Made by a program: the position numbers and the translations under genes. Shown here one piece after another: positions 21,819 through 32,500 of a stretch of DNA of 64,000 nucleotides. The stretch is from Elgaria multicarinata webbii (taxonomy: Eukaryota; Chordata; Lepidosauria; Squamata; Anguidae). Where the stretch lies: positions 1,624,501 through 1,688,500 of the forward strand of contig NC_086188.1 in the NCBI RefSeq assembly GCF_023053635.1, written 5' to 3'. Below the pieces are notes generated by a model. It had not been told where the DNA came from. It searched no databases and worked only from the letters and a program-made list of their open reading frames with translations. The number at the start of each line of letters is the position of its first letter. Within the stretch, counting starts at the first letter, position 1.

Positions 21819-22242
21819 GGAAGCAAGGGTGCTGAGTCATCCACAGGCTGGTCGAACTGATAGACCCAGGCAGCCGGGGGCCCACGCGGGGGCAGGAGGC
21901 CTGGGCACCGGCCGCGAGGCATGCTGACATGACTTTCTGGTCCTAGCTCCGGAGCGAGCCTCCCAGGCCCCACCGTCTCCTTGGCCCCAACGACCGGCCT
22001 GCTTTGCTGAACTCTGCACGTGCTTCAACCCCACTCGCCGTGCTCTACTGCCACTGCGGCCTCCCCTCAATAGCGTGTGGCTCTTCACGTCCCAGACTCC
22101 AGTGGGGCGGCTTTACTCCCAGCCAAGCTCGGCTCAACATTTTATGACTGACCCTTCTTGCTTGGAAGTCATGGAATATTCATAAACATTCCAACTATTT
22201 GGCCACTGGATGAGAGGATGGACTTGCTGACGTGCAGCTGCC

Positions 22243-22244
<2 letters not shown>

Positions 22245-22320
<76 letters not shown>
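22245..22320. repeat. Compound (GT)n(AT)n(AC)n microsatellite
   Basis: About 17 GT units, 16 AT units and 5 AC units lie in direct succession. The order is self-complementary, so the whole tract can fold into a hairpin or cruciform. Confidence 0.95.
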
Positions 22321-22435
22321 TAGCAAATATGGCTTGCATTCTACAAATGAAGGCCTTTGCCCTGATCCAAGGGGGCTTCAGGTATGCAGGGGGGGGGGAA
22401 GTCCTTCCCCACAGGTGCACAGACAGTCGCCCTCT

Positions 22436-22545
22436 TTCAGCCTTTGCCTACTTCACAGGGTTGTTGTGAGGATAAAAATCCGGGGTGTGTGTGTGTGTAT
22501 GCCACTCCAAGCTTGTTGAACAAAAGGCAGGATATAAATATGAAA
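22436..22545 (+). repeat. SINE type A 3' half
   Basis: It contains CCTACTTCACAGGGTTGTTG, GTGAGGATAAAAATCC and AGGCAGGATATAAATATG, the body and tail of the type A SINE. A (TG)n run interrupts it. Confidence 0.55.
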
Positions 22546-22748
22546 GTACCTTAACAGTTTTGGAATCCCCATCAGTGACGAGTTAGTAAATGTATACAAA
22601 TTGTGTGTGTGCGCGTGCGTGCGCACCATAGGTAGCCGATTCACCGTCCCATTAACATCGGAGCCCCAGCTTCCATTTGGGTGCTTCTACAGTGGACAGA
22701 ATGGTGACAGCTACCAAATCTTTGCTTGTTTGTTTTACTCGGCAAACC

Positions 22749-22853
22749 CACCTTCCCCAACCTGGTGCCCTCCAGAGGTGTTGCAATGCACACCCCATCC
22801 CCAGCCAGCCTGGCGTCCAAGGTCTGTGGCGGGCGCCGGGTTGGGGAGCCCTC
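22749..22853. repeat. Palindromic MITE-like element, diverged
   Basis: The arms are CCTTCCCCAACCTGGTGCCC and GCGCCGGGTTGGGGAG. The core is degraded. Confidence 0.6.
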
Positions 22854-23300
22854 CTGGGGACACGTTCCTTCTCCTCTGCCTCTTTCGTGGCAGGCGTGGG
22901 CTCTAGAGAGGCAGCCTGTGAGTTTGTTTGCGCACATGGGCTGCAACGGACAGGCTTCCTGTGCCAGCAGCATGCGCTGCAACGATAAACAGCAGCACGC
23001 CAACATTTTGCAGGAGGGGAGGGGGAAACTGCCAGTGCCTAACCCATGCTGGGCGCTTTAATGCTCTGGGGCAACGCCAGCGGTGAAATCCCACGCCTTG
23101 CGTAGCCTCGCTTCCTTACCCCCGCTTAGGACGTTTTGGAGGGGCACCAAGCAGTTCTTGAAACTGTGGCGGGGCCCTCCCTTGCCCCACCTCTGAGAGG
23201 ACGGGGAGGGGGCCCTGCTAGCCGGGAGCTTTGTCCCCCAAGGGACATTCACTTGGGGAAACGTCTGTAGCTAGACACTCCTGTGTGTGCGTGGTCTAAA

Positions 23301-23424
23301 TCAGCCTTCCCCTGGTGTTTGGGACTACAACTCCCATCAGCTCTAGACAGCATGGCCAATAGTCAGGGATGGAGGGAGTTGCCATCCAGAACATCCGGAG
23401 GGCACCAGGTTAGGGAGGGCTGGT
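23301..23424. repeat. Palindromic MITE-like element
   Basis: The left arm has GGGACTACAACTCCCATCAG and the right arm has GGCACCAGGTTAGGGAGG. It is complete but diverged. Confidence 0.7.
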
Positions 23425-23528
23425 CCAAATCCGCTGGATCAGCCTAGACTACTCTGGCTAATAAGAGCAAGCTCACCCCTGGGGTGCCAGCAGGAGCCCC
23501 GTGTGCGGTGTGGGTGTGAGGGGCCATC

Positions 23529-23552
23529 TCCCTCCCTCCCTCCCTCCCTCTC
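23529..23552. repeat. (CTCC)n simple repeat
   Basis: About six CTCC units. Confidence 0.85.
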
Positions 23553-23719
23553 CGCCTGGCCCATGCTGTGTTTTCACGCCACAGGCGGTGGCCCTTCCAA
23601 GGCACGGTGTCCCAGGCAGTGAGTGACTGCAGTTTCTAATCAATTAAATAGGCTGGTCAAACACACCGATCCCTCCGCTCATAATAAGTACAAAGGAGAA
23701 GGGCTTGTCGGGTGTTTAG

Positions 23720-23785
23720 AACCATAGAACAGTAGAGTTGGGAGGGGCCTATAAGGCCATCAAGTCCAACCCCCGCTAGGGGCCC
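23720..23785 (-). repeat. CR1 LINE 3' end
   Basis: It has AGAACCATAGAACAGTAGAG and GGCCATCAAGTCCAACCCCC. Only the last 65 bases are present. Confidence 0.65.
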
Positions 23786-24261
23786 GTGGCTTTCAAGCCT
23801 TGCTCTGCAGAGCCTTGCTGGGGTTCTCGGTGAGCGTGCACCCTGGCATAACTCCACAATCTTCTCCCGTTGGCATACCTGGAGAGGGGATTCCAGGTTG
23901 ACACGGAAAATTCAAAGTCGACTCATGTTGTCAGACTCCCCAGTGCTTATGAGGTCCTGGCCTCTTTTCTCGTCATCATCATCATCGCCACCTTTTTCCT
24001 TTTTCCTTTACGTTACTTGCTCTCAGTTGTTACATTGTTACATTGACCTCAGTTGTGCTCGGTGATGCTACCTCATACCCAGATCTGACTGGCTACGTAG
24101 CCGAGTGGCGTTACCCTGCCCACTTGTGCTCCCCAACTGGCTGCCCCCACCCCGGCGTGCTTCCTAGTTGGCTAGCCCGACTCCCGGTGTCGTCCGTTCT
24201 TCGTCTTCTTCCGTCACCTCGCCCGCCCCTCACACCACGTCTCCTCCCTTTTGTTTTTGTT

Positions 24262-24300
24262 TTGTTTCTGCAGCGCGTCCGAATATTCCCGGCCCCGGCA
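24262..24300 (+). other. SH2B3: SH2B3 splice acceptor and 5' UTR before the start codon
   Basis: A long T-rich pyrimidine tract (about 24241-24269) ends in TTTCTGCAG, with the AG at 24272-24273. The exon starts at 24274 and leaves 27 untranslated bases before the ATG at 24301. The SH2B3 frame is open upstream through this acceptor, but the ATG at 24301 matches the human protein start (MNG). Confidence 0.8.
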
Positions 24301-25062
24301 ATGAACGGGCACACGGTCCTCCCTCCAGGCGACCCCGCACACCCCGGTGGCTGGAATGAGTTCTGCGAGCAGCATGCCATCACCACCGCCAAAGAGCTGG
24401 CGCAGAAGTACCTCCTCTTTGTCAGCGAGCACCCCCAGCGTGAAGTCCTGGCGGTGGAGAACTTCTCCCTCCAGTTTGCAGACCTCTTCCAGCAGCACTT
24501 CCGCAGCGAGGTGAAGGATACCTTTGCCATGAGCCCGTTCCGCGTTCTGCCCTTCAGCAGGGTGCGAGACTACCGGGAGACGGGCCGGAAGCATGTCGAG
24601 GGCTCCCCGGGGACGGTTGGGACCAAGGCCGACGTGGAATTGGCCGGCCCGGTCGACAGAGGGCCCGAGGCCTGCCCCAGGATCCTGGCCAAGTCATGGA
24701 GCTCCGAGGAACTTGTAGGGACGGCTTCCTCCTTGGCCGGTCCGGGGAGGCGCTTCTCCCTGGACCGGCTGAGGCGGAGTTGGCGTAGCTTTTTCCGCCG
24801 GAGGTCCTCAGAGCCCGCGCTGGGCGACGGGGAGGCCTCCGACTCCGTCTTGGCGTCCGGCCTGGCCCGAAAGATCTTCCCTTGGGCCCTCTCGCGGGAT
24901 CCGTCGTGTCCGGTCCGGAAAGAGGGCAGTCTCAGATACTGGATGGTGACGGAGGCGGCTGTGGACAGCGGGACGCTTTGGCAAAGGTGCCGGCTAGTGT
25001 TACAGAAGGCCGAGGCTTCGGACAACAGGGAATATCTCCTGGCGCTGTTCGACCCCCCCAAG
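24301..25062 (+). CDS. SH2B3: SH2B3 coding exon 1: dimerisation domain, linker, start of PH
   Basis: It encodes residues 1-254 and ends in phase 0 at FDPPK with donor [29 protein letters not shown] (18-37) and the aromatic-rich [20 protein letters not shown] form the dimerisation region. A linker with SWSSEEL and a basic [15 protein letters not shown] block follows. The PH domain opens at about residue 205 ([10 protein letters not shown]). The GC-rich third positions give long false frames on the minus strand. Confidence 0.95.
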
Positions 25063-25702
25063 GTAAGCGACGGGAGCGGCTTGGCAGGCCTCTCTGCTCT
25101 CTTTTTGGCGATGGCTACCCTGAAGAAGCGCAGTGCCGCGGCTTCTGTGATGCAGAGCGTGTCGGCTGGGTGCATTTTGCTTATCCTCACTACGGAAACC
25201 TGTGAGGGTGCAGCCATTGGGGGCCGCAGGCACTGGGAGGTTCGGAACAGGCGAAAGAAAGGACACCTTTGCACAGCGCAGAATGAAACGTGTGGAATCT
25301 GCCACAGATTCTGCCACGAAAGGTGGTGAAGCACACCGCTGAGGTCTGGGCAGGGAACGGGGGTGGGGGGACCTGGAGCCCACAAGGTGTTCTTGGATTG
25401 CAGTTACCCTCAGCCCCAGCCAGTGGTTGGGGATGGTAGGAGCTGTAGTTCAGCATCTGGAGGGGCAACAGATCCCTCACCTCACCTGTGGCTGAGATGC
25501 TTTTAAGGGAGCCAGTGTGGTGCAGTGGTTAGAGTGTTGGGGTGACCCGGGTTCGAATCCCCCCTGGGGCTTGGAAGCTCACTGGGTGACTCTGGGACAG
25601 TCATTGACTCTCAGCCTAACCTACCTCTCAGGGTTGTTATGGAAATAAAATGAGGAATAGGATCATAGAGAGCTCCGGCTGTTGGGCAGTATAGAAATGT
25701 AA

Positions 25703-25733
<31 letters not shown>

Positions 25734-26317
25734 ATACATGCTGCCTTGGGCTCCTTGGGGGAAGCGGGGATATAAATGCAACAAAACAAATGAACTAAAA
25801 GTGGCTTAGAGCTGCCTCCAGGATGGGGCTCCCCACTCGCTCCCCATGCCTCCTGTTGCACATGATAGACGTGACGAGCCTGACTCACTCACGAGGTCCA
25901 CACGCCTGTTTTTAAAACCGATCTGAGTCCTGTTCAACCACCACGACCCCAGCTGGACACCCGGGGGGGGGGGGGAACTGTCAGTCTGCGATGGGACCTC
26001 GGCGTCTCTCCTACCAGCGAGGCCTGCGCAAGATGGTTGTTGCTGTCTCGGGGCTGTTCTGGCCGTCTGGCCGGTGCGGCGTTTATTTATTTTATTTATT
26101 TAAGCATTTTTATGCCGCCAAAAAAGGCTCTCACGGCGGCTTACAAAAGTATTTCTTGATATAATACTTATATAACAAAATGCGTTCTCCTCCCTGCACT
26201 CGTCGCACGGGTGATCCCAGCCAGTCCGGGAGCAGATAGTGAGCAGGATGCCACCCAGTGTAGCTGATCCAGTTTTGCTATGTGACAGTGTTGTCGATGG
26301 CGAGTGGATTTAGCTGG

Positions 26318-26374
<57 letters not shown>

Positions 26375-28089
26375 AAGTACTGTTGGTTTTATGTATGGGT
26401 TTCTCTGCAACAAATGTCTTCTGAGCCATAAACACACACCTTTATCATCGGACGTGAAACGGTGCCAGGAAGGCAAGCGGCACCAGTCAAACGCCGGGTC
26501 TGCCTCTGAGGCTGCAGCCGCCCGCCCTTTTGACTCAAATCCTTTCCACAGCGCGAGAGTGGCAGTGTGCTCAGCCAATCAGGTGGCCAACGAGGAGTGC
26601 CCTGTGGCAGCGAGCGGGGAGGGCTTCCTTACACAAGCAGGACAAGCGACTAAAACGTACATTAGGGGATGCAGTTAAAAAAACCCACCAAGATCCATGA
26701 AATGAGGAATACGCAGTCCATGTATCGCCATGTTAGCTAACGCAGCCTCTGGGGATGGTTGGAGTTGGAGTCCCCCACATCTGGAGGGCACCGGGTTGGG
26801 CCAGCGACGGCAAGCGGAAGAGGCATCCCATGGGGGTGAAACACGCATCCCGCTGACACAGACAGGGTCTGTCAGTACTTTGATGACGTCGGCTGAACTC
26901 AAACGTTACTAATGTTGGGACAGGGAGACTTTTAAAAGCCTAGGAGGAAGGATGATAATAATAATCATTATTAGCAGTAGTATTTAACAAAGCCCTATGA
27001 AGAGAGACTGAAAGAACTGGGCAGGTTTAGCCTGGAGAAGAGAAGATTGAGGGGAGACGTGATTGCACTCTTCAAATACTTCAAAGGTTCTCACACAGAG
27101 GAGGGCCAGGATCTCTTCTCGATCCTCCCAGAGTGCAGGACACGGAATAATGGGCTCAAGTTAAAGGAAGCCAGATTCCGGCTGGACATCAGGAAAAACT
27201 TCCTGACTGTTAGAGCAGTACGACAATGGAACCAGTTCCCTAGGGAGGTGGTGGGCTCTCCCACACTAGAGGCATTCAAGAGGCAGCTGGACAAGCATTT
27301 GTAAAGGATGCTTTAGGGTGGATTCCTGCATTGAGCTGGGGGTTGGACTCGATGGCCTTATAGGCCCCTTCCAACTCTGCTATTCTATGATTCTATTTCT
27401 TACCTGCCTCTCCCTCTGGATTGAGGCAGGGAACAACATTAAATACAACAATCCAGTACCTAGAACTGGTTAAAAGAGCATATAAAACCAATAAAATATT
27501 AAAATAACAATCACAGCATCTTAAAATTCTTAGGTTTAAAATTCATATGGGTAGGCCTGCCGGAAGAGACTAGACTTTACAGCTGTCTTAAACTCAGAGC
27601 ATTAAGCCGATGAATCTCCTCCGGCAGGCCCTTCCACAGTCTGGGGGCGGCAGAAGAGAAGGTCCTCTGGGTAACGGTTGTCAGCCTAGTTTTGGCTGAC
27701 TGGAGTAGATTCTTCCCAGAGGACCTGAGTGTGCGGGGCGGATTGTATGGGAGAAGGCGCTCCCGCAGGTAGCCTGGACCCAAACCATGCAGGGCTTTAA
27801 AGGTGATCACCAACACTTTATACTTCAACCAGAAACTAATTGGCACCCAGTGAAGTGATTTTAAAGTTGGTGTAATATGGTCACCGGTGGCCATACACCG
27901 GTGTACCGGGGACCAGCCTGGCTGCCATATTTTGAACTAGTTGAAGTTTCCCTACTAGGCACAAAGGTAGCCCTATGTAGAGCGCATTGCAGAAGTCGAG
28001 GATCGAAGTTACCAGCGCGTGCACTACGTTTTAGGATAGCGATGTAGGCACCCAGCACGCTTCCTGGGGGAGAGTGTTCTGAGGACTTG

Positions 28090-28136
<47 letters not shown>

Positions 28137-29499
28137 AGAGAAGACCCTCTGTGCCTGGCAAATAGTTTCCGCTCGGTCCTAGTGCTGGTGCACCTGCACA
28201 CAACTTCAGCACCCAGGGTTTCTGGAGGGGAGGCCGTGGGAATCACAGATGTTTTGGCCTGGTTTAAATTTCTTGTGTAAACGGTTGAGGATCTTGAACA
28301 CGTTATTCTCGTCGACTTGAAACTGTCATTCATATGATTCTTTCGGTGGGGTGGGGGAGGCCTCTGGCAAACCCATTTAAAGGTGCAGTGCAGGCTGAGC
28401 TGGAGGGGGAAGTTTATTAGCATCAACGTGGCGGAGCAGGGTTCCTAGGCAGCCAGGCCACGTCTTCGTCTCAAACAACAGGAGGTCTTTTTCAGGTCCT
28501 CCTTCAGAAGAAACACAACATTTCCAGCTTTTTTGCCCCCGTTTTCTTGTTCTGAACCTCCCCACCCCCGGATTGAGTGTTAAGGTATTTATTTTAACAT
28601 TTCTTTTTTCCATGTCTTAACTTTCTGAAATGGTTTGTTGTGTTTTTGGCAGCGCGTCTTCCTGGAAAAGGAGACTCGTGTGTGTTTTCCGGCGAATCTG
28701 TCTTCGTTCTGTTTCGCCAGTCAACGAAAAGTCCGTCGGTTTGACTTGTGAGGGCTCCGTTAATGTTTATTAAAGGAGTATTTCCCCTCTCCTTGGGTCA
28801 CCTTCTTCCCAAAGGAGTACAGTGTTATTGCAGGCCAGAGGTCGGCCGCGGAAAGTGAAAGTGGCCCGTTCTGACCTTTGGACGAGGACGTGCAGTTGTG
28901 TCTAGGAACAGCCTTCTGTAAACCTGCCGGCCTCTGGATGTGCTGGAATACAAGTCCCATCACCCCCAGCCAGCATGGGGATGATGGGCGTTGCAGCCCA
29001 GCACATCTGGGGAAGGCAGGTTAAGGAGAACGTCTCCCTCTCACGTCAGTTTCTTAGGAAGCTGCCTCAAGCTGGGTCTTATTACTTGTCCACGTGGCCC
29101 CAAGGTTGTCTGCCGTGCTCAGGACAGCCTTGGGCATCACCTGTTACCTGGAGATGCCATTTTAAATAAATGTGCGGCACCTAGCAGGGGCTGAGCATAT
29201 ATAGAGGTATGCAGAAAGGTGCCTTCTGCTGAGCGCCTTCCTGGGGCCAGAGGTGCTGGCGGGAGGCTGGGCTCCCCTTGACGGATTCCTAGATTTCGCC
29301 TGGAGGCACTGGAAGTGAGCGACTTTGGTTGGTCTGGCCCTTGATGGCTGGAATCCTCTCGGCTCCCGGCTCTGCTCTCATTTTCTCTTGGCAAGTAGGA
29401 GATCCCCGGAAGCTGTCTGCGTCTGCAAGAATTCTGTCCCTGTATCGCCAGAACCAATGGCTGGAAGCCAGCATCTTTGAAGGCGCAATCCAAGCATGT

Positions 29500-29544
<45 letters not shown>

Positions 29545-32500
29545 CTCCCCCTCCCTCCCTCCCTCCTGATTGGCATCCCAAGAACTAGCTCAGGCGGTTA
29601 AAGGTCTGGTTCTTCCATGTATGTGAATTACAAGCAAACAGACATTTTTTCTCCGGTCTCCCAATGGCGCACAGTTAGGTGTTTCCTGCCTGCGAGGGGA
29701 CATTGCACCTTATTTTTGTGGCTTGCGTGTGAGACACATTTACTTAGGAAGCAGGGTGGTTTCAAATAATCTTTTAAAGAAGACGCCGCAGGGAGAAAGA
29801 GAGAGAGAGAGAGAGATGGTCTCTCTTCCATGTCTTCAAAGCCCCTGGGGCCTTTAAACAGAAATTCATTCATCCCGTGTACACAGGCCCACAATTAATA
29901 GCAGGCAGAGAATGGCGTGTGTGTGTCTGTGTGGGTTGCATTTAAGCTCATCTCCGCGTGCCAAAGAAGGGTGTTTGGGGCTGGTCTTCTCTCTTCTACC
30001 TCCTCCCCCCTTCCGCCCCCCCCCCCCCCGCTGCCACGAGCTAAATATAGTTCCGTGGAGCTGTGTCTGATAGAGACGTCTTCCGGAAGCGTCAACGTAA
30101 CATTCTCCGAATGCAGCGTTGTGCTTTCATTCTCAGGGTGGGTTTGTTTTTGTTTTTCCAAGAAGGGGTAGGAAGAAAGAAAACCCCACCACCTTTGGTG
30201 AATGAGTGCTCTTTGGCTCAGCTGTTTGTGGCTTGGAGGATAAAGGCACACGCTTTCTCAGGAGGAGGAGGGGGGGAATCCGTGGTGCTCAAGCGTGGCT
30301 TGTGGGGTTGTGTTCCAGTGAATCCTTACAGGCAGAGCCCCGCTGGGTAGGAGCGCCGCACAGCGCCTTCCAAGGGGCTGACGGTGTGCACCACCATGCC
30401 ATGGATACGACGGAGCGTGTGGCTTGGAGCACAGCGCAGAGTACAGATGGATGAATTGTGTGTGTATGTGTGTGTGTTTCCTTCCCCCTGTGTTGGGATG
30501 GAGGACAGCGCGCACCTACATGCAGCAGGGGGTGATTTTTGATTAGCAAAATGCAGGAGCCGGCCGGCGGGCCTCCTTTCCCCCTCAGCCGTGCCTTCGG
30601 GATGCACGCTGTTTCCTTCGTCCCATAGAAGCCGGGGGGGGGGGGGCAGCAGACGCTGAGAATTCTGACTACTGCCCTTCAGCCCAGACTTCCTCAACCT
30701 GGTGCCCTCTAGATGTTGGCTGGGGATGATGAGGATGGGGATGATGAGGATGGCGATGATTTGTTGCATTTTTATACCGCCCAACAGCCGAAGCTCCCTG
30801 GGCGGTTCACAAAAACTAAAACCATTCAAAGTATAAAACAAACAGTATAAAAACATGATATAAAATACACATTAAAAACTGATTAAAAGCATAGTATACA
30901 TGATTAAAACATCCTTAAAACATCCTAAAAACATTCTAAAATTCCACTGGATAGGCCTGCTGGAATAGATCAGTCTTTATTGCTTTTTTAAATTCTAAAA
31001 GACTGTCAAGTTGACGAGTCTCCTCCGGCAGGCCCTTCCACAGTCTGGGAGCAGCAGAAGAGAAGGTCCTCTGGGTAACATTTGTCAATCTAGTTTGTGC
31101 TAGCTGAAGTAGATTCTTCCCAGAGGACCTGAGTGTGCGGGGCGGATTGTACGGGAGAAGGCGATCCCGCAGGTAGCCTGGACCCAAACCATGTAGGGCT
31201 TTAAAGGTGATCACCAACACTTTGTACTTTGCCCGGAAACTAATTGGCAGCCGTCAGGTTGAGGAAGGCTAGCTTGGCATCTCTCAAGAAGGCAAAATGT
31301 CAGTGTTACACCGGTGCTGTTACCTCGGAGCCTGCTGCTGTCCCCGTCCTTTGGCCCCAGATTCCATCTCTTGGTCACCAAGCGATAGCAACCAAGAGCT
31401 GTCTTTATCGGCAAAAGGCGTTCACAGCGAACTCTTCTAGGGAAGTCTTGCAATCTGTTTCCAAGCTGTTCTCAAGGGCAGCCCCACGTGCACTGCATTG
31501 CAGTAGTCTAGCCAAGAGGTCGCCAGAGCATGGATAACTGTGGGCAAGCTATTGCTGTCCCAGCGAGGCGTGCCAGCCTCAGATCTGAACTACCACCTGG
31601 GCCTCACGCGATGAACATGGATCAACGAGCCCCATCTAGAACAGGTTGACCATCATCTTCCCTGAACCTGGGGGCCGTTTCTCCCCATGGTGCTAGGAAA
31701 TTTCACCCTTGAATCACCCACCCTTAGATCTCCCTCAGAGCAATCGCGTGTAAAATGCCTGTTGGCGATGGATTGTCTACGATAGAAAAAGTAAGTCTCA
31801 AAAGCAGAACGCCTGAATGTTGGGAGGACGCTTTTATATCACAGCGCACTTTAAGCTTGAACAGGAGACAGCACTGCTCTTTTGTGACACAATGCGCCTC
31901 GCCTTACCTTGCAGCTCAGGTTTGGCAAAGTATTTTCTCTTACTGAACATGCTTTGCAAAGCCTTCGCTTTTGTCTAGCGAGTCCAGTTCTTGAAACGAT
32001 TCCAGCAAAATGGTGCTGGCGGCAAAACTCTCAGGAGAAGAGGCTGAAGCTCAGATTTCAAAGCCGGGAGGATGGAGATGAACCCGGATTTAAAATTGGC
32101 TGCCCTAAAATAACAAGAGGGCGCCTGTGCTTCTCTTGAGCATCCCATGGATACAGGTGACGAATGACCCTCTGAAAGGATGCTGGAATCCATAATTCCA
32201 GGAAAGCCTCTCTTCTCCACCCCGCCCCCCTCCCTCCCTCTCCAGAACGGACTCGTCTGTTTTGCCAGGTTCCATGCTGGAGCAGTGTTTACAGCCAAGC
32301 TGTAAACCCCGTGAAAATCTGCATTTCCAACGGAAACATCGGTCGTCGTTTATTTCAACCAGATGTCAGGGCAGGTCCGGAAAGAGAGGCGCTGTTCCGT
32401 GCGCTGTTCCTTGTGGCTTGCTAACCCTTGTGGCCGTTGGGAGCCAGGAAGGAATTAGCCCCCCCCCCCCCCAGACGTCACGTAGCGAGCGAGAGGGTGA

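Noticed and set aside
24043-24300. N-terminal extension of SH2B3 to an ATG at 24043
   Set aside because: The frame is open, but a strong acceptor at 24273 separates it, and the ATG at 24301 matches the known protein start.
24570-25385. 271-codon minus-strand open frame opposite the first SH2B3 coding exon
   Set aside because: It is a shadow of the GC-rich SH2B3 codons and has no domain of its own.
27047-27304. 85-codon plus-strand open frame as a small host gene
   Set aside because: It matches the C-terminal end of CR1 LINE ORF2 and is followed by the CR1 terminus, so it is a retroposon remnant.
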